This document shows positions 18,467-26,417 of a DNA stretch of 64,000 nt, in pieces. The stretch spans positions 10,259 to 74,258 of the forward strand of contig DASVQB010000048.1 in the NCBI GenBank assembly GCA_036389295.1, in the 5' to 3' direction. The translations under genes were made by a program, and so were the position numbers. The notes below the pieces were generated by a model. The model made no database searches, was not told where the DNA came from, and worked only from the letters and a program-made list of their open reading frames with translations. Each line of letters begins with the position of its first letter. Within the stretch, counting starts at the first letter, position 1. Source of the stretch: AC-37 sp036389295 (lineage in GTDB: Bacteria; Actinomycetota; Thermoleophilia; Solirubrobacterales; Thermoleophilaceae).

Positions 18467-19587
18467 GGCACCACCTTGGGAGTGATCGAGATCAGGCCGT
18501 CGCGAACGAGCGTGAAGCTCTGCTTGTACTCGCCGCGCTTGATCGTGTGGGTCACGCTCTTGACGAAGTAGAGGCCGTCGTAGGCCAGCCCCGCGCCGCG
18601 GACGCCGACGAGGCCGCGCGACTTCAGCACCCGCCCGTAGCGGAGCACGTCGAGCTGCCCGCTGGCGGTGATCGCGTCGGCCGAGTTCGCCGAGTGCGCG
18701 ATGCCCACGAGCAGCGCCCGCGCCGCGCTCATCTTCGCCACGTTGCTCAGCGGCCGCGTGCGGAACGCCGTGGCCGGCTTGATCGCGAGCGGCGGCTTGA
18801 GGATGCTCACGTCGGGGATCGGGATGGGGATCGGGACCTTGTGCGTTATCGGGTCGAGGACCACGATCGTCGGCTGCTCGCGGGCCATCCCGTCGTAGGT
18901 GAAGCTGAGCGACTCGACGTTGCTCTCGCCGTCCATGCCGACGTTCAGCGCCGGCTGGGGAATCCCGATCCGGATCTCCGGCCCGAAGTACGCGAAGCTC
19001 TGGTTCGGCAGCGGCCCCGGGTCGATGTAGAACACGTAGCCCGACTCCTCCGCCATCTGCTGGATGAACGCGAGGTCGGTGCTGTTCTGGGTGAACCAGC
19101 GCTCGGTCGGGCTGTCGATCGCGTCGATGATCGGCGGGATCACGAGCGGCACGACGCCGTTCAGCAGGTACGGCAAGAGGGCCAGGTTGATCTTCGCGTA
19201 GTCGGGGAGCGCCGGCATCGGGATCCGCCGGTGGTCGAGACCCATCAGGAGCGACACGTCCTCGCCGGTGACCGTGAGCGTCGTCTTGCCGGGCTCGTTG
19301 CTCGCCGACAGCTCCTGGCGCGTGACGATCCCGTCCATCAGGACGTTCGGGAGGCCGTTCACGGTCACCACCAGGACGACGCGGATCTTCGGGTCGAAGT
19401 AGCCGGCCGGGATCAGCGTGGTGTTGATCGCCGACTCCTTCGCCACGCTGAACGTGAGCTGGAAGCCGCTCGAGCCGGTGCTGCTGGAGGTGATCTGCAC
19501 GCCGGTCAGCGACTCGACCACGTTGCGCGGCGCGGGCAGCGCGACGAACGGGCCCATCAGCAGCGAGAGGTGGATGCCCTCAACCAT
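18463..19587 (-). CDS. Hub protein gpD/gp27-like (N-terminal half of an Afp8-type spike)
   Basis: This 374-aa protein resembles phage late control D/gp27 hub proteins. An N-terminal VESLTGVQIT..GFQLTF strand region, a GEDVSLLM.LD motif near 130 and WFTQNSTDLAFIQQMAEESG near 190 match the hub pattern of a domain that recognises the tube end. The C-terminus has GLYFVKSVTHTIKRGEYKQSFTLVR, the usual hub ending. It precedes the spike gene and overlaps it by 4 bp, so the two are translationally coupled halves of one hub-spike complex. The start codon ATG overlaps the LysM gene by 8 bp. Confidence 0.9.
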   Translation of the reverse strand: MVEGIHLSLLMGPFVALPAPRNVVESLTGVQITSSSTGSSGFQLTFSVAKESAINTTLIPAGYFDPKIRVVLVVTVNGLPNVLMDGIVTRQELSASNEPGKTTLTVTGEDVSLLMGLDHRRIPMPALPDYAKINLALLPYLLNGVVPLVIPPIIDAIDSPTERWFTQNSTDLAFIQQMAEESGYVFYIDPGPLPNQSFAYFGPEIRIGIPQPALNVGMDGESNVESLSFTYDGMAREQPTIVVLDPITHKVPIPIPIPDVSILKPPLAIKPATAFRTRPLSNVAKMSAARALLVGIAHSANSADAITASGQLDVLRYGRVLKSRGLVGVRGAGLAYDGLYFVKSVTHTIKRGEYKQSFTLVRDGLISITPKVVP

Positions 19588-19936
19588 CGATCGCCGGGGT
19601 CGGGATGCCCTCGGGCAGCGTGACGCGGATGCGGCGGCCGGCCACCTCGAGGTCGCTGCCGCGCATCGCGCCGTTCGCGTCGCACAGGCGCCACCACTGG
19701 AGCGGGTCGCCGAGGTGCCGTGCGGCCAGGCCGTCCACGCGCTCGCCGGCCTGGACCTCCTCCTCGGACAGCGTGGAGAAGCGCTCCGGCGGCGGCACGA
19801 AGCGGCGCCTGACGTAGGCGGCCTCGCGCCCGTCCGGGAGCGTGACCTTCGCGAGCTCGAGGCCGGCGTAGCGGCTCGTGACCGGGAACGGCGTCTGCGG
19901 CGGGAGCGCCGGGGCGGGTGCGAGCGGGTCGGTCAC
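19580..19936 (-). CDS. LysM-like baseplate protein (tail X type)
   Basis: This 118-aa protein has YAGLELAKVTLPDGREAAYV, then GERVDGLAARHLGDPLQWWR and LCDANG, the layout of gpX/LysM-like proteins of contractile tails. Afp7-type proteins carry a CIS-tube domain followed by LysM. Here the LysM-like part is its own gene immediately after the CIS-tube gene, with a 4-bp overlap. The likely role is to hold the hub against the tube and baseplate; binding to peptidoglycan is not implied. Confidence 0.85.
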   Translation of the reverse strand: MTDPLAPAPALPPQTPFPVTSRYAGLELAKVTLPDGREAAYVRRRFVPPPERFSTLSEEEVQAGERVDGLAARHLGDPLQWWRLCDANGAMRGSDLEVAGRRIRVTLPEGIPTPAIDG

Positions 19937-20595
19937 GGCAGCGCCTGGACCCCGAGGTTGGAGAGCTGGCCGGCGGCCGCCATCGCCGCGAGCCGCTCCT
20001 TGAGCTGGTGGTGCGCGAAGTAGATCGCGCCGCCCTTGTGCGAGAGGCCGAGGTCGGTCGTGGTCAGCACCCGCATGCCGAGGCTCACCTTCGCCCGGAT
20101 CGGGTTGAGCAGCGAGTCGAACGCCTCCTCGGTGACGCTGAACTCGGTGATGCGGACCGGGACGATCCGCTGCCGGCTCCAGACGAACAGCGTGAGCGGC
20201 GCCTCCAGCGGCGCGACCTCCAGCGAGCCGCTCCCCGCCTCGGCGTCGGCCGCGGCCACGGCGCCGCTCGACGGGTAGACGAGCGTCTCCAGCACCGCGA
20301 GCTGCGGCGAGATCCCGAGCTTCGTGGCCTGGTCGCCGCCGGGACCGGTCGGCTGCTCGAGCTGGTCGGTGGCGTCGATCTCGACCTCGACCTTGAGGGT
20401 CTCGTTGGGCGGCCCCTTCAGCCGCAGCGCCTCGAGGCGGTCGCCGCCCTCGCCGCCCACTCCCTGCGCCTGGATCGTCCGCGTGAGCGTGTCCGGGTTG
20501 TACTGCATGGCGATCACCCGCAGCACCCGCGAGGTGTCGGGGTCCATCAGCACGATGCCGCCGCGGGCGAGGCGGGGGGAGAGCGGGAACGTCAT
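19933..20595 (-). CDS. Contractile injection system tube-family (CIS_tube) protein, Afp7 N-domain-like
   Basis: This 220-aa protein contains the signature IAMQYNPDTLTRTI near residues 28-41 and a central GPPNETLKVEVEIDATD strand. A C-terminal RITEFSVTEEAFDSLLNPIR block is followed by the VSLGMRVL strand. This pattern is that of CIS_tube proteins, which adapt the tube to the baseplate in eCIS. It begins at ATG (complement of 20593-20595) in a 4-bp overlap with the metzincin gene. In Afp/PVC this domain is fused to LysM; here the fusion partner is the next gene. Confidence 0.88.
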   Translation of the reverse strand: MTFPLSPRLARGGIVLMDPDTSRVLRVIAMQYNPDTLTRTIQAQGVGGEGGDRLEALRLKGPPNETLKVEVEIDATDQLEQPTGPGGDQATKLGISPQLAVLETLVYPSSGAVAAADAEAGSGSLEVAPLEAPLTLFVWSRQRIVPVRITEFSVTEEAFDSLLNPIRAKVSLGMRVLTTTDLGLSHKGGAIYFAHHQLKERLAAMAAAGQLSNLGVQALP

Positions 20596-21998
20596 CCGCC
20601 GCCCCCGCTGAACGCGCCCGCGGCCGCCGCGATGCCGAGGCCGGCCAGCGCCAGGCCGGCGAGGACCCCCAGGACGATCCCGAAGATCGCCCACCCGCTG
20701 AGGCCGGCAGGCCTCGGCGTCCAGGTGCATCCGGTGAGCTCGCCGAGGAGGTCCGCGAAGATCGAGTAGTTGCCGGGCGTGACCGTCGACCCGTAGCCCA
20801 TGATGTTGTCGCGCTGCTCCGGCGTGCGCCCGTAGCACTCCTTCTCGCTGAGCGTGCAGGCGATGTGATGGATGCCGAGCATGTGGCCGAACTCGTGCTC
20901 GGACGTGGTCTGCACGTGCTCCTCGCCGCGCTCGAAGACCCTGCGCTCGCCGCGTCCCACGTTGACCGGCTCGTTCTGCTCGTTGACGGTGCTCGGCCGG
21001 ACGTCGCCGTAGTGCAGCCGAGCGGTCTCGTGGTAGGTCGTCGACTTGTCGCCCGACGGAGAGTCGTTGATCACGTCGATCGTCCAGTGAGGGGACCCGC
21101 CGGCGGCGTCCGCGTCCACCGGGTTGACCACGACCGCGACACGCTGGTTCGTGGCGCCGGCGCATTCGCCCTGGCGCTCGAGCACGTAGCGCTCGCTCCA
21201 CCGCTCGTGGACCTGGGCGATGTAGTCGCGCTTCCAGGCGTCCTTGTCGGACTGCGTCCACCGGCTGCGGCTGAGGAACTGGTCGGTCGACTCCCTGAAG
21301 TCGAACTTGATGCGAACGGTGATCGTCAGCACGCCGTTCGCGTCGTCGTAGCGGGCGTGGTAGCGGCGGCCGCCGGGCCGGTCCACGTCGCGGTTGCGGT
21401 CGGCGGGCGCGGCCGCGCGTCCCGTCGTCGCCGGGGCCGCGGTGGTCGCCTGCTGGCGCTGGACGGCCCCGGCCGGGGCGGCGCTGAGCGGCGGGGCGGC
21501 GCGGCCGGCGCCGACCAGAGCCGCCGCGCGGCCCGCCTCGTGCTCCAGGCCGCCGCCCGCGGGCGCGACGGGCGGACGGGCGGGCGCTGCGGTCCCGCCG
21601 CGCTGCTGCTGGGCCACGTGCGCCAGCTCGTGCGCGATCAGGCGGTCGCCGGCGGGCTCGCCGGGCCGGTAGCGGCCGGCGCCGAACACCACGTCGGGGC
21701 CGAGCGTGAAGGCGTCCGCGTCGAGGGCGCGGGCGGACGACGCGGCGGACTCGTCCGCGTGGACCCGCACCGAGCTGAAGTCGCGGCCGAAGCGGCGCTC
21801 CATCGTGGAGCGCGTCCGCGGCTCGAGCGGGCGGCCCGCCCGCGGCACGACCGCCGAGCGCCGATCGTGCCTCGCCAGCCGGCGCTGGCGGCAGCCGGCG
21901 CACTCGCCGCCGCGGGCGATCGTCCCGCCGCACTCGCAGCGGCCGTCGCGGGACCGCGCGGCGTCGCGCTCGACCGCGGGCGCGAGGACGGCGCTCAC
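20592..21998 (-). CDS. DUF4157-metzincin protease with C-terminal membrane segment (probable eCIS effector)
   Basis: This 468-aa protein is a probable zinc protease. Residues 21-36 form a Cys knuckle (CxC...CxxC). DUF4157 runs about 66-131 with HELAH at 123-127. The catalytic region has HEFGHMLGIHH at 368-378 and a Met-turn NIMGYG at about 398-403, the complete metzincin signature. Residues 435-463 are a hydrophobic helix. It differs from the paralogue at 4097-5527 in sitting inside the structural operon, between the 101-aa gene and the CIS_tube gene, so its production is tied to assembly. GTG start with 4-bp overlap. Loading into the tube lumen is inferred from DUF4157. Confidence 0.88.
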   Translation of the reverse strand: MSAVLAPAVERDAARSRDGRCECGGTIARGGECAGCRQRRLARHDRRSAVVPRAGRPLEPRTRSTMERRFGRDFSSVRVHADESAASSARALDADAFTLGPDVVFGAGRYRPGEPAGDRLIAHELAHVAQQQRGGTAAPARPPVAPAGGGLEHEAGRAAALVGAGRAAPPLSAAPAGAVQRQQATTAAPATTGRAAAPADRNRDVDRPGGRRYHARYDDANGVLTITVRIKFDFRESTDQFLSRSRWTQSDKDAWKRDYIAQVHERWSERYVLERQGECAGATNQRVAVVVNPVDADAAGGSPHWTIDVINDSPSGDKSTTYHETARLHYGDVRPSTVNEQNEPVNVGRGERRVFERGEEHVQTTSEHEFGHMLGIHHIACTLSEKECYGRTPEQRDNIMGYGSTVTPGNYSIFADLLGELTGCTWTPRPAGLSGWAIFGIVLGVLAGLALAGLGIAAAAGAFSGGGG

Positions 21999-22300
21999 GC
22001 GTGCAGCCCTCCCCGAAGCCCCGCCGCGATCGAGCCAGCCACCCCAGCCGCCAGCGCGTCCACGTCCCGCGAGGCGCGCACCCCGGGGGCGCTCACGCTG
22101 GCGAGGGCGCCGCCGGGGACGGTCGGCGGCCCGCCGCGCAGCTCGTCCGCCAGGCGCGCCTCGAGCGCCGAGTGGAGCCGGGCGGCGTCGCGGCGCGACA
22201 GCGGCACGCCGTCCACGACCACCCGGTCGATCTGCAGGTGCACCGGCCTCGCCCCCGCCCGTGCCGGGCCCTGGCGCCTCTGGGCCGCGGGCGGCCTCAC
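21995..22300 (-). CDS. Small eCIS-associated protein of unknown function (101 aa)
   Basis: This 101-aa protein starts at GTG (complement of 22298-22300) overlapping the ATPase stop, and overlaps the metzincin gene by 4 bp. The core reads VHLQIDRVVVDGVPLSRRDA then LHSALEARLADELR. The form strand, 'DG.pLs', helix resembles short proteins that I recall being encoded beside the AAA ATPase in other eCIS loci; they have no assigned role. Coupling to both ATPase and effector suggests a part in cargo handling or assembly, which is inference. No transmembrane segment or signal is visible. Confidence 0.75.
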   Translation of the reverse strand: MRPPAAQRRQGPARAGARPVHLQIDRVVVDGVPLSRRDAARLHSALEARLADELRGGPPTVPGGALASVSAPGVRASRDVDALAAGVAGSIAAGLRGGLHA

Positions 22301-24420
22301 GCGCCGGCTCCGTTCGGCTCGTGCCAGGCGAACTCGGACTCGGACACCGGCAGCTCGAGCTTGCGGAACTCCGTGCGCGCGGCGTCCAGCACCAGCGGCA
22401 TCGTCAGCGGCTCGCCGCGCCCCGCCGCCGTGAACGCCGCGTTCAGGGCGATGTTGTGGACCATCCCGCCGGTGGCCGGGAGCCGCGCGAGGCGGTCGAG
22501 GTCGAGCGTCGCGACCGGCGTCTCCTCCGGGAAGGCGCGCTTCCAGATCGCGCGCCGCTGCTCGAGCTCGGGGAACGGGAACGTGACGATGAACCTGAGC
22601 CGCCGCAGGAACGCCGAGTCGAGCGCGCTCTTCATGTTGGTCGCGAGCACCGCCAGGCCGCGGTACGCCTCCATGCGCTGGAGCAGGTAGTTGATCTCGA
22701 TGTTCGCGTAGCGGTCGTGGCTGTCCTTGACCTCGCTGCGCTTGCCGAACAGGGCGTCCGCCTCGTCGAAGAAGAGCAGCGCCGGCCCGCCCTCGGCCGC
22801 GTCGAACACCCGCCGCAGGTTCTTCTCCGTCTCGCCGATGTACTTCGAGACCACCGCCGAGAGGTCGATCCGGTAGAGGTTGAGCCGCAGGGCGTTGGCG
22901 AGCACCTCGGCGGCCATCGTCTTCCCGGTCCCGCTCGGGCCGGCGAACAGCGCGTTGATGCCGAAGCCGCGGCTCATCCGGCGGGCGAAGCCCCACTCCT
23001 CGTAGACGCGGTTGCGCTGGCCGACCTGGTCGGCGATCTGTCGCAGCAGGCGCATCTCCTCCTCGGGCACGACGATGTCGTCCCAGCTCGCCTTGGGGTC
23101 GATCCGCTCGGCCAGCGCGTCGAGCCGCAGCCTCGTGGCGGACAGGCAGCCCTCCCAGGCGCGGTCGTGGAGCTCGTCGGGGCCGGCCGACCCGGCCACG
23201 CCGCCCGCGATGCCGTGGATCGCGCCCGCGTCGAGGTCGAACTGCGCGGCCAGCCGGGCCGGCAGCTCGCCGGAGCCGCTCCCGAGCCGCTCGGCCCACG
23301 CCTCGCGCTGCTCGGCCGGCGTCGGGCGCGCCACGTCGACGCCGAAGCTCGGGCGGTCGAGCGAGCGCATCGGCTCGCGCGCCGCGAGGAAGAAGACGCC
23401 GTTGCTGCGCGAGAGGAAGCGGTCGAGCGGCGAGCCCGGCGCGGCGTCGGTGGCGCGCTCCGCCTCCTGCGCGTCGATCAGCAGGGCCACGTCGAGCAGG
23501 AGGCTCTCGCGGTGCCACAGCCGCGCGAGCGTCTCGACCTCGGCGGAGTCGCCCGGCACGAGGTCGGCGTGAAGGCGGTAGAGGCGGCGGTGCAGCCGCC
23601 GCGCGGCCTCGGACGCGATCGCCCGCTTGCTGGGCCCGTCGGCGCCGAGCAGCTGGATCACCGGCGGCGCGGCGTCCTCGCCGCTCGCGCGCCACTCGCG
23701 GACGACCTGCTCGACGACCTCGGCCTGCGACGGCGGCAGCTCGCCGCTCGCGTCGTCGACCGGCGTGAGCAGCGGCTCGAGCCGGTCGTCCAGCTCGTTC
23801 AGCCCCTTGACGTAGTTCACGATCCGCTCGTCGACCCGCAGCGGGCTGGTCGTCAGCGGCTGCCCGGCCGCCTGGCTGATCTCGATCAGCCGCCAGTAGC
23901 GGAGCCCGCGGCGCGGCGACAGGGCGTCCCAGGTCGGGTCGGGGAACATGCTCAGGGCGAGGGCGAACGTCGGGTGGGTGAGCTGCCCGTCGCCCTGCGC
24001 GCGGGCGCACAGCTCGCCGACGTAGGGGTCGAGCTCCATCGCGGCGCAGAGCAGCAGCACCTCGTGCTCGAACGGCGAGAGGCCGAGCTGCCGGCCGAGC
24101 GTGACCAGCGCGGGCGGCGGCGCCGTCTCGGCCGCCTGGCGCATCGCCCGGGCGGCGTCCGCCACCTCGCCGGCCAGGTCGCTCCCGCGGGGCAGGGCGA
24201 GGCGCGCCCGCGGCGCGCCGTCTCGCTCGTCCGGCGAGCGGCGGCGCATGCGCCAGCGCCGCGGCGGCTCGGCCGAGCCCACGACCGGCCGCGGCGTCCC
24301 GGTCGGCGAGGCCGTCCCGCGCTGGCCCGCGACGTACCACTCGAGGAGCACCCGAAGCCACCCGAGCGCCGCGCCGAGGTAGCGGTCGTTCGACTCGAGC
24401 CAGTGGGCCGGCGGCGTCAC
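22297..24420 (-). CDS. AAA+ ATPase of the contractile injection system (Afp15-like)
   Basis: This 707-aa protein has an N-terminal helical region (1-230) and a degenerate first nucleotide-binding domain (about 240-440, GADGPSKR in place of a Walker A). The active AAA domain follows: Walker A GPSGTGKT at 494-501, Walker B LLFFDEAD at 548-555 and an LRRLRF arginine-finger-type segment near 605. eCIS loci characteristically encode one such ATPase (Afp15/PVC15), proposed to assist assembly or cargo loading. It starts at GTG overlapping the cap gene and is followed by the 101-aa gene, again overlapping. Confidence 0.93.
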   Translation of the reverse strand: MTPPAHWLESNDRYLGAALGWLRVLLEWYVAGQRGTASPTGTPRPVVGSAEPPRRWRMRRRSPDERDGAPRARLALPRGSDLAGEVADAARAMRQAAETAPPPALVTLGRQLGLSPFEHEVLLLCAAMELDPYVGELCARAQGDGQLTHPTFALALSMFPDPTWDALSPRRGLRYWRLIEISQAAGQPLTTSPLRVDERIVNYVKGLNELDDRLEPLLTPVDDASGELPPSQAEVVEQVVREWRASGEDAAPPVIQLLGADGPSKRAIASEAARRLHRRLYRLHADLVPGDSAEVETLARLWHRESLLLDVALLIDAQEAERATDAAPGSPLDRFLSRSNGVFFLAAREPMRSLDRPSFGVDVARPTPAEQREAWAERLGSGSGELPARLAAQFDLDAGAIHGIAGGVAGSAGPDELHDRAWEGCLSATRLRLDALAERIDPKASWDDIVVPEEEMRLLRQIADQVGQRNRVYEEWGFARRMSRGFGINALFAGPSGTGKTMAAEVLANALRLNLYRIDLSAVVSKYIGETEKNLRRVFDAAEGGPALLFFDEADALFGKRSEVKDSHDRYANIEINYLLQRMEAYRGLAVLATNMKSALDSAFLRRLRFIVTFPFPELEQRRAIWKRAFPEETPVATLDLDRLARLPATGGMVHNIALNAAFTAAGRGEPLTMPLVLDAARTEFRKLELPVSESEFAWHEPNGAGA

Positions 24421-25643
24421 GTGACGATCAGCCTGCGGTCGGGGTCGTAGGCGGGCGGGTCGGCGGCCGGGTCGAGCAGCGGGCTGTCGACGCCGTCCAC
24501 CCGCAGCCGGAGCGCGTACTCGCCCGCCGCGAGCCGGCCGTCGAACGACAGCGTCGACGAGGCGGACGCGCGCTCCGCCGCCGGGAGCGGGATCGAGCCC
24601 GCGAGCAGGTAGGCCCGCTGCGCGGGCAGCGCGTCGGGCCGCACGCCGAGCGTGACGCTCACGGCGTCGTTCGGGCCGCGCGCCACCGTGACCGGCAGGG
24701 CCGGGGACGAGACGTCCGGCGCGACCGGGACCGGCACCTCGTTCGTCGGCAGCGGCTCGCCGCCCCCCGGCGCGGGCACGATCGCGGCGGCGGTGCTCAC
24801 GCCCGCCGGCAAGGCCGCGGGGACCGTGACCCGGACCTCGGTGTCGGAGGCCGAGACGATCGCGGCGCCGCTGGCCTCGACCGCGTCCTCCAGCAGCGGG
24901 TGGCGGAAGCGGACCGCGTCGGCCCCGGTCAGCGCCGACCCCCGAAGGAGCACGTCCTCGCCGGTCAGCGTGCTCGGTCCGTCCGCGACGGGCTCCGCGA
25001 CGTCGAGCGTCGGGAACGGGCCGACGGCCGCCTGCGGACCGCGGTTCTCCTCGCCCCGCCGCACGACGGGCGGCGGGGAGCTCGCCGCGCGGCTGCTCTC
25101 GATCACGACCACCGACACCTCGAACGCCGCCGAGACCCGGTACTGGGTCTGGAACGTCGTCCACAGCCGCGACATCTCGTCCACGCTCAGCGGGATGCCC
25201 GTGAGGCGGACGCGCTCCGGCTGGAGGTGCAGGTCGGCGCCGGCGAGCGGCGTGGTCGCCAGCGCCTGGCGCATGAAGTCCCGGCCCAGCACGGGCCAGC
25301 CGTGGAGCAGCCGCATCGCCCGGCCCAGCAGCCGGTGGGCGAGCTCGTCGTCGTCGCCCGCCCCCCACGCCGTGACGAGGTACTGGAGCGTGAGCGGCAG
25401 CGGCGCCGACCCGTTCTCGGAGCCGCCGGCCGGCGCGGTCGGCATGTCCGTGTTCCGCAGCGCCGCGTCGACCGTCGTGCGGTAGAGGAACAGGTTGAGC
25501 TGGTTCTTGCCGGTGTTGCCCTCCCGAGCGCGGTCGAGCGGCCGGGCGGTGACCTCGGCGCCGGGGATCTCCTCGTTGGCGGCGTCGAAGAGCGCCTTGC
25601 GGAGCGTCGCGGTCACGGCCGCGATTGCCATCTGGTTGCTCAT
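24417..25643 (-). CDS. Pvc16/Afp16-family (DUF4255) tail-cap protein
   Basis: This 408-aa protein opens with AIAAVTATLRKALFDAAN and contains NQLNLFLYRTTVDAALRNTD at about 48-67 and LPLTLQYLVTAWG near 80. This is the DUF4255 (Pvc16 N-terminal) signature found in the terminator that caps tube and sheath and fixes particle length. Residues 220-400 form two Ig/IPT-like beta domains with strands such as VRVTVPAALPAGV. It overlaps the proline-rich gene upstream and the ATPase downstream by 4 bp each. The additional beta-domains make it longer than minimal family members. Confidence 0.9.
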   Translation of the reverse strand: MSNQMAIAAVTATLRKALFDAANEEIPGAEVTARPLDRAREGNTGKNQLNLFLYRTTVDAALRNTDMPTAPAGGSENGSAPLPLTLQYLVTAWGAGDDDELAHRLLGRAMRLLHGWPVLGRDFMRQALATTPLAGADLHLQPERVRLTGIPLSVDEMSRLWTTFQTQYRVSAAFEVSVVVIESSRAASSPPPVVRRGEENRGPQAAVGPFPTLDVAEPVADGPSTLTGEDVLLRGSALTGADAVRFRHPLLEDAVEASGAAIVSASDTEVRVTVPAALPAGVSTAAAIVPAPGGGEPLPTNEVPVPVAPDVSSPALPVTVARGPNDAVSVTLGVRPDALPAQRAYLLAGSIPLPAAERASASSTLSFDGRLAAGEYALRLRVDGVDSPLLDPAADPPAYDPDRRLIVT

Positions 25644-26401
25644 CGGCGGCGGACTCCTGCGTGCTCGCGGAGGTACTCGTCGAGGGAGAGCGGCCGGGCG
25701 GCGTCCTCGGGGTCCTTGCGCGACGGCCCGGGTGCACCGTCGCGCGTGGCGCGGATCTCGACGCGGCCGATCGCGACGTGGACCGTGGGCTCGGGGTGCT
25801 CCTGCCTCATCGCCGACGGCGGGGGTGTCGGGAGCCTCGGCGGTCGTGTCTGCGCGGGCGTCGACGGCTGCGGGATCGGCCGGTCCTGCGCGGGTCCTGT
25901 CGCTGCTTCGCCGCTCCCGCTGCGGCGGGCAGCAGCCGCCGCATCTGGAGCGGCTCCGCGCGCCACCCGCGCGTGCGACGGGGACGGGGCGCGCGTCGTC
26001 TCTCGGTTCGGCGTCTCCGGTGGCTCGGTCCGAGCTGCGACACGCGGTCGTCGCTCTTGGAGTGGCGGGACGGCTTCCACCGGGCGCGGGGGCCGTGGAG
26101 CGGGCTGCGTGCGGGGCTGGGGCTCGGTCCGGCGGGGCGGCTCGGGACCTCCGCCCTCTGGTGCCTCCGTAAGCGGGGCGGGGCGCGGCGCGGCGGCGGG
26201 CTCGCGCGGGGAGGCCTCGGTCCGCGGCGATTCCGCCCGCGCCTCCGACTCCGGCGGCCGCGGGGGCGGCGGCGCCTCCACCTCCTCGACCCGCTCCAGC
26301 GGCTCCGGGGCGCCCGGGTCGAACCAGGACAGGCCGCGGGGGCGGATCGCCGGCGCGGGCGCCACGCTGCGGGCGGTCAGGCGGGAAAGGAAGTCGCTCA
26401 C
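25640..26401 (-). CDS. Proline-rich eCIS protein with conserved C-terminal motif
   Basis: This 253-aa protein starts at GTG. Residues about 40-200 are a Pro/Arg/Glu/Ala-rich disordered tract. The ordered end reads HVAIGRVEIRAT (about 208-219) and RPLSLDEYLREHAG. The IGRVEIRA..LSLDEYL form resembles short proteins next to Afp16-like genes in other eCIS loci, function unknown. It lies 16 bp after the baseplate-chaperone-like gene and overlaps the cap gene by 4 bp. The disordered tract could act as a flexible ruler or scaffold, but that is speculative. Confidence 0.75.
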   Translation of the reverse strand: MSDFLSRLTARSVAPAPAIRPRGLSWFDPGAPEPLERVEEVEAPPPPRPPESEARAESPRTEASPREPAAAPRPAPLTEAPEGGGPEPPRRTEPQPRTQPAPRPPRPVEAVPPLQERRPRVAARTEPPETPNRETTRAPSPSHARVARGAAPDAAAAARRSGSGEAATGPAQDRPIPQPSTPAQTRPPRLPTPPPSAMRQEHPEPTVHVAIGRVEIRATRDGAPGPSRKDPEDAARPLSLDEYLREHAGVRRR

Positions 26402-26417
26402 GCGGCGGCCGCCTCCG

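Noticed and set aside
26398..26417. Extra small gene between the zinc-ribbon and proline-rich genes
   Set aside because: Only 16 bp separate the genes; the stop at 26398 belongs to a shadow frame.
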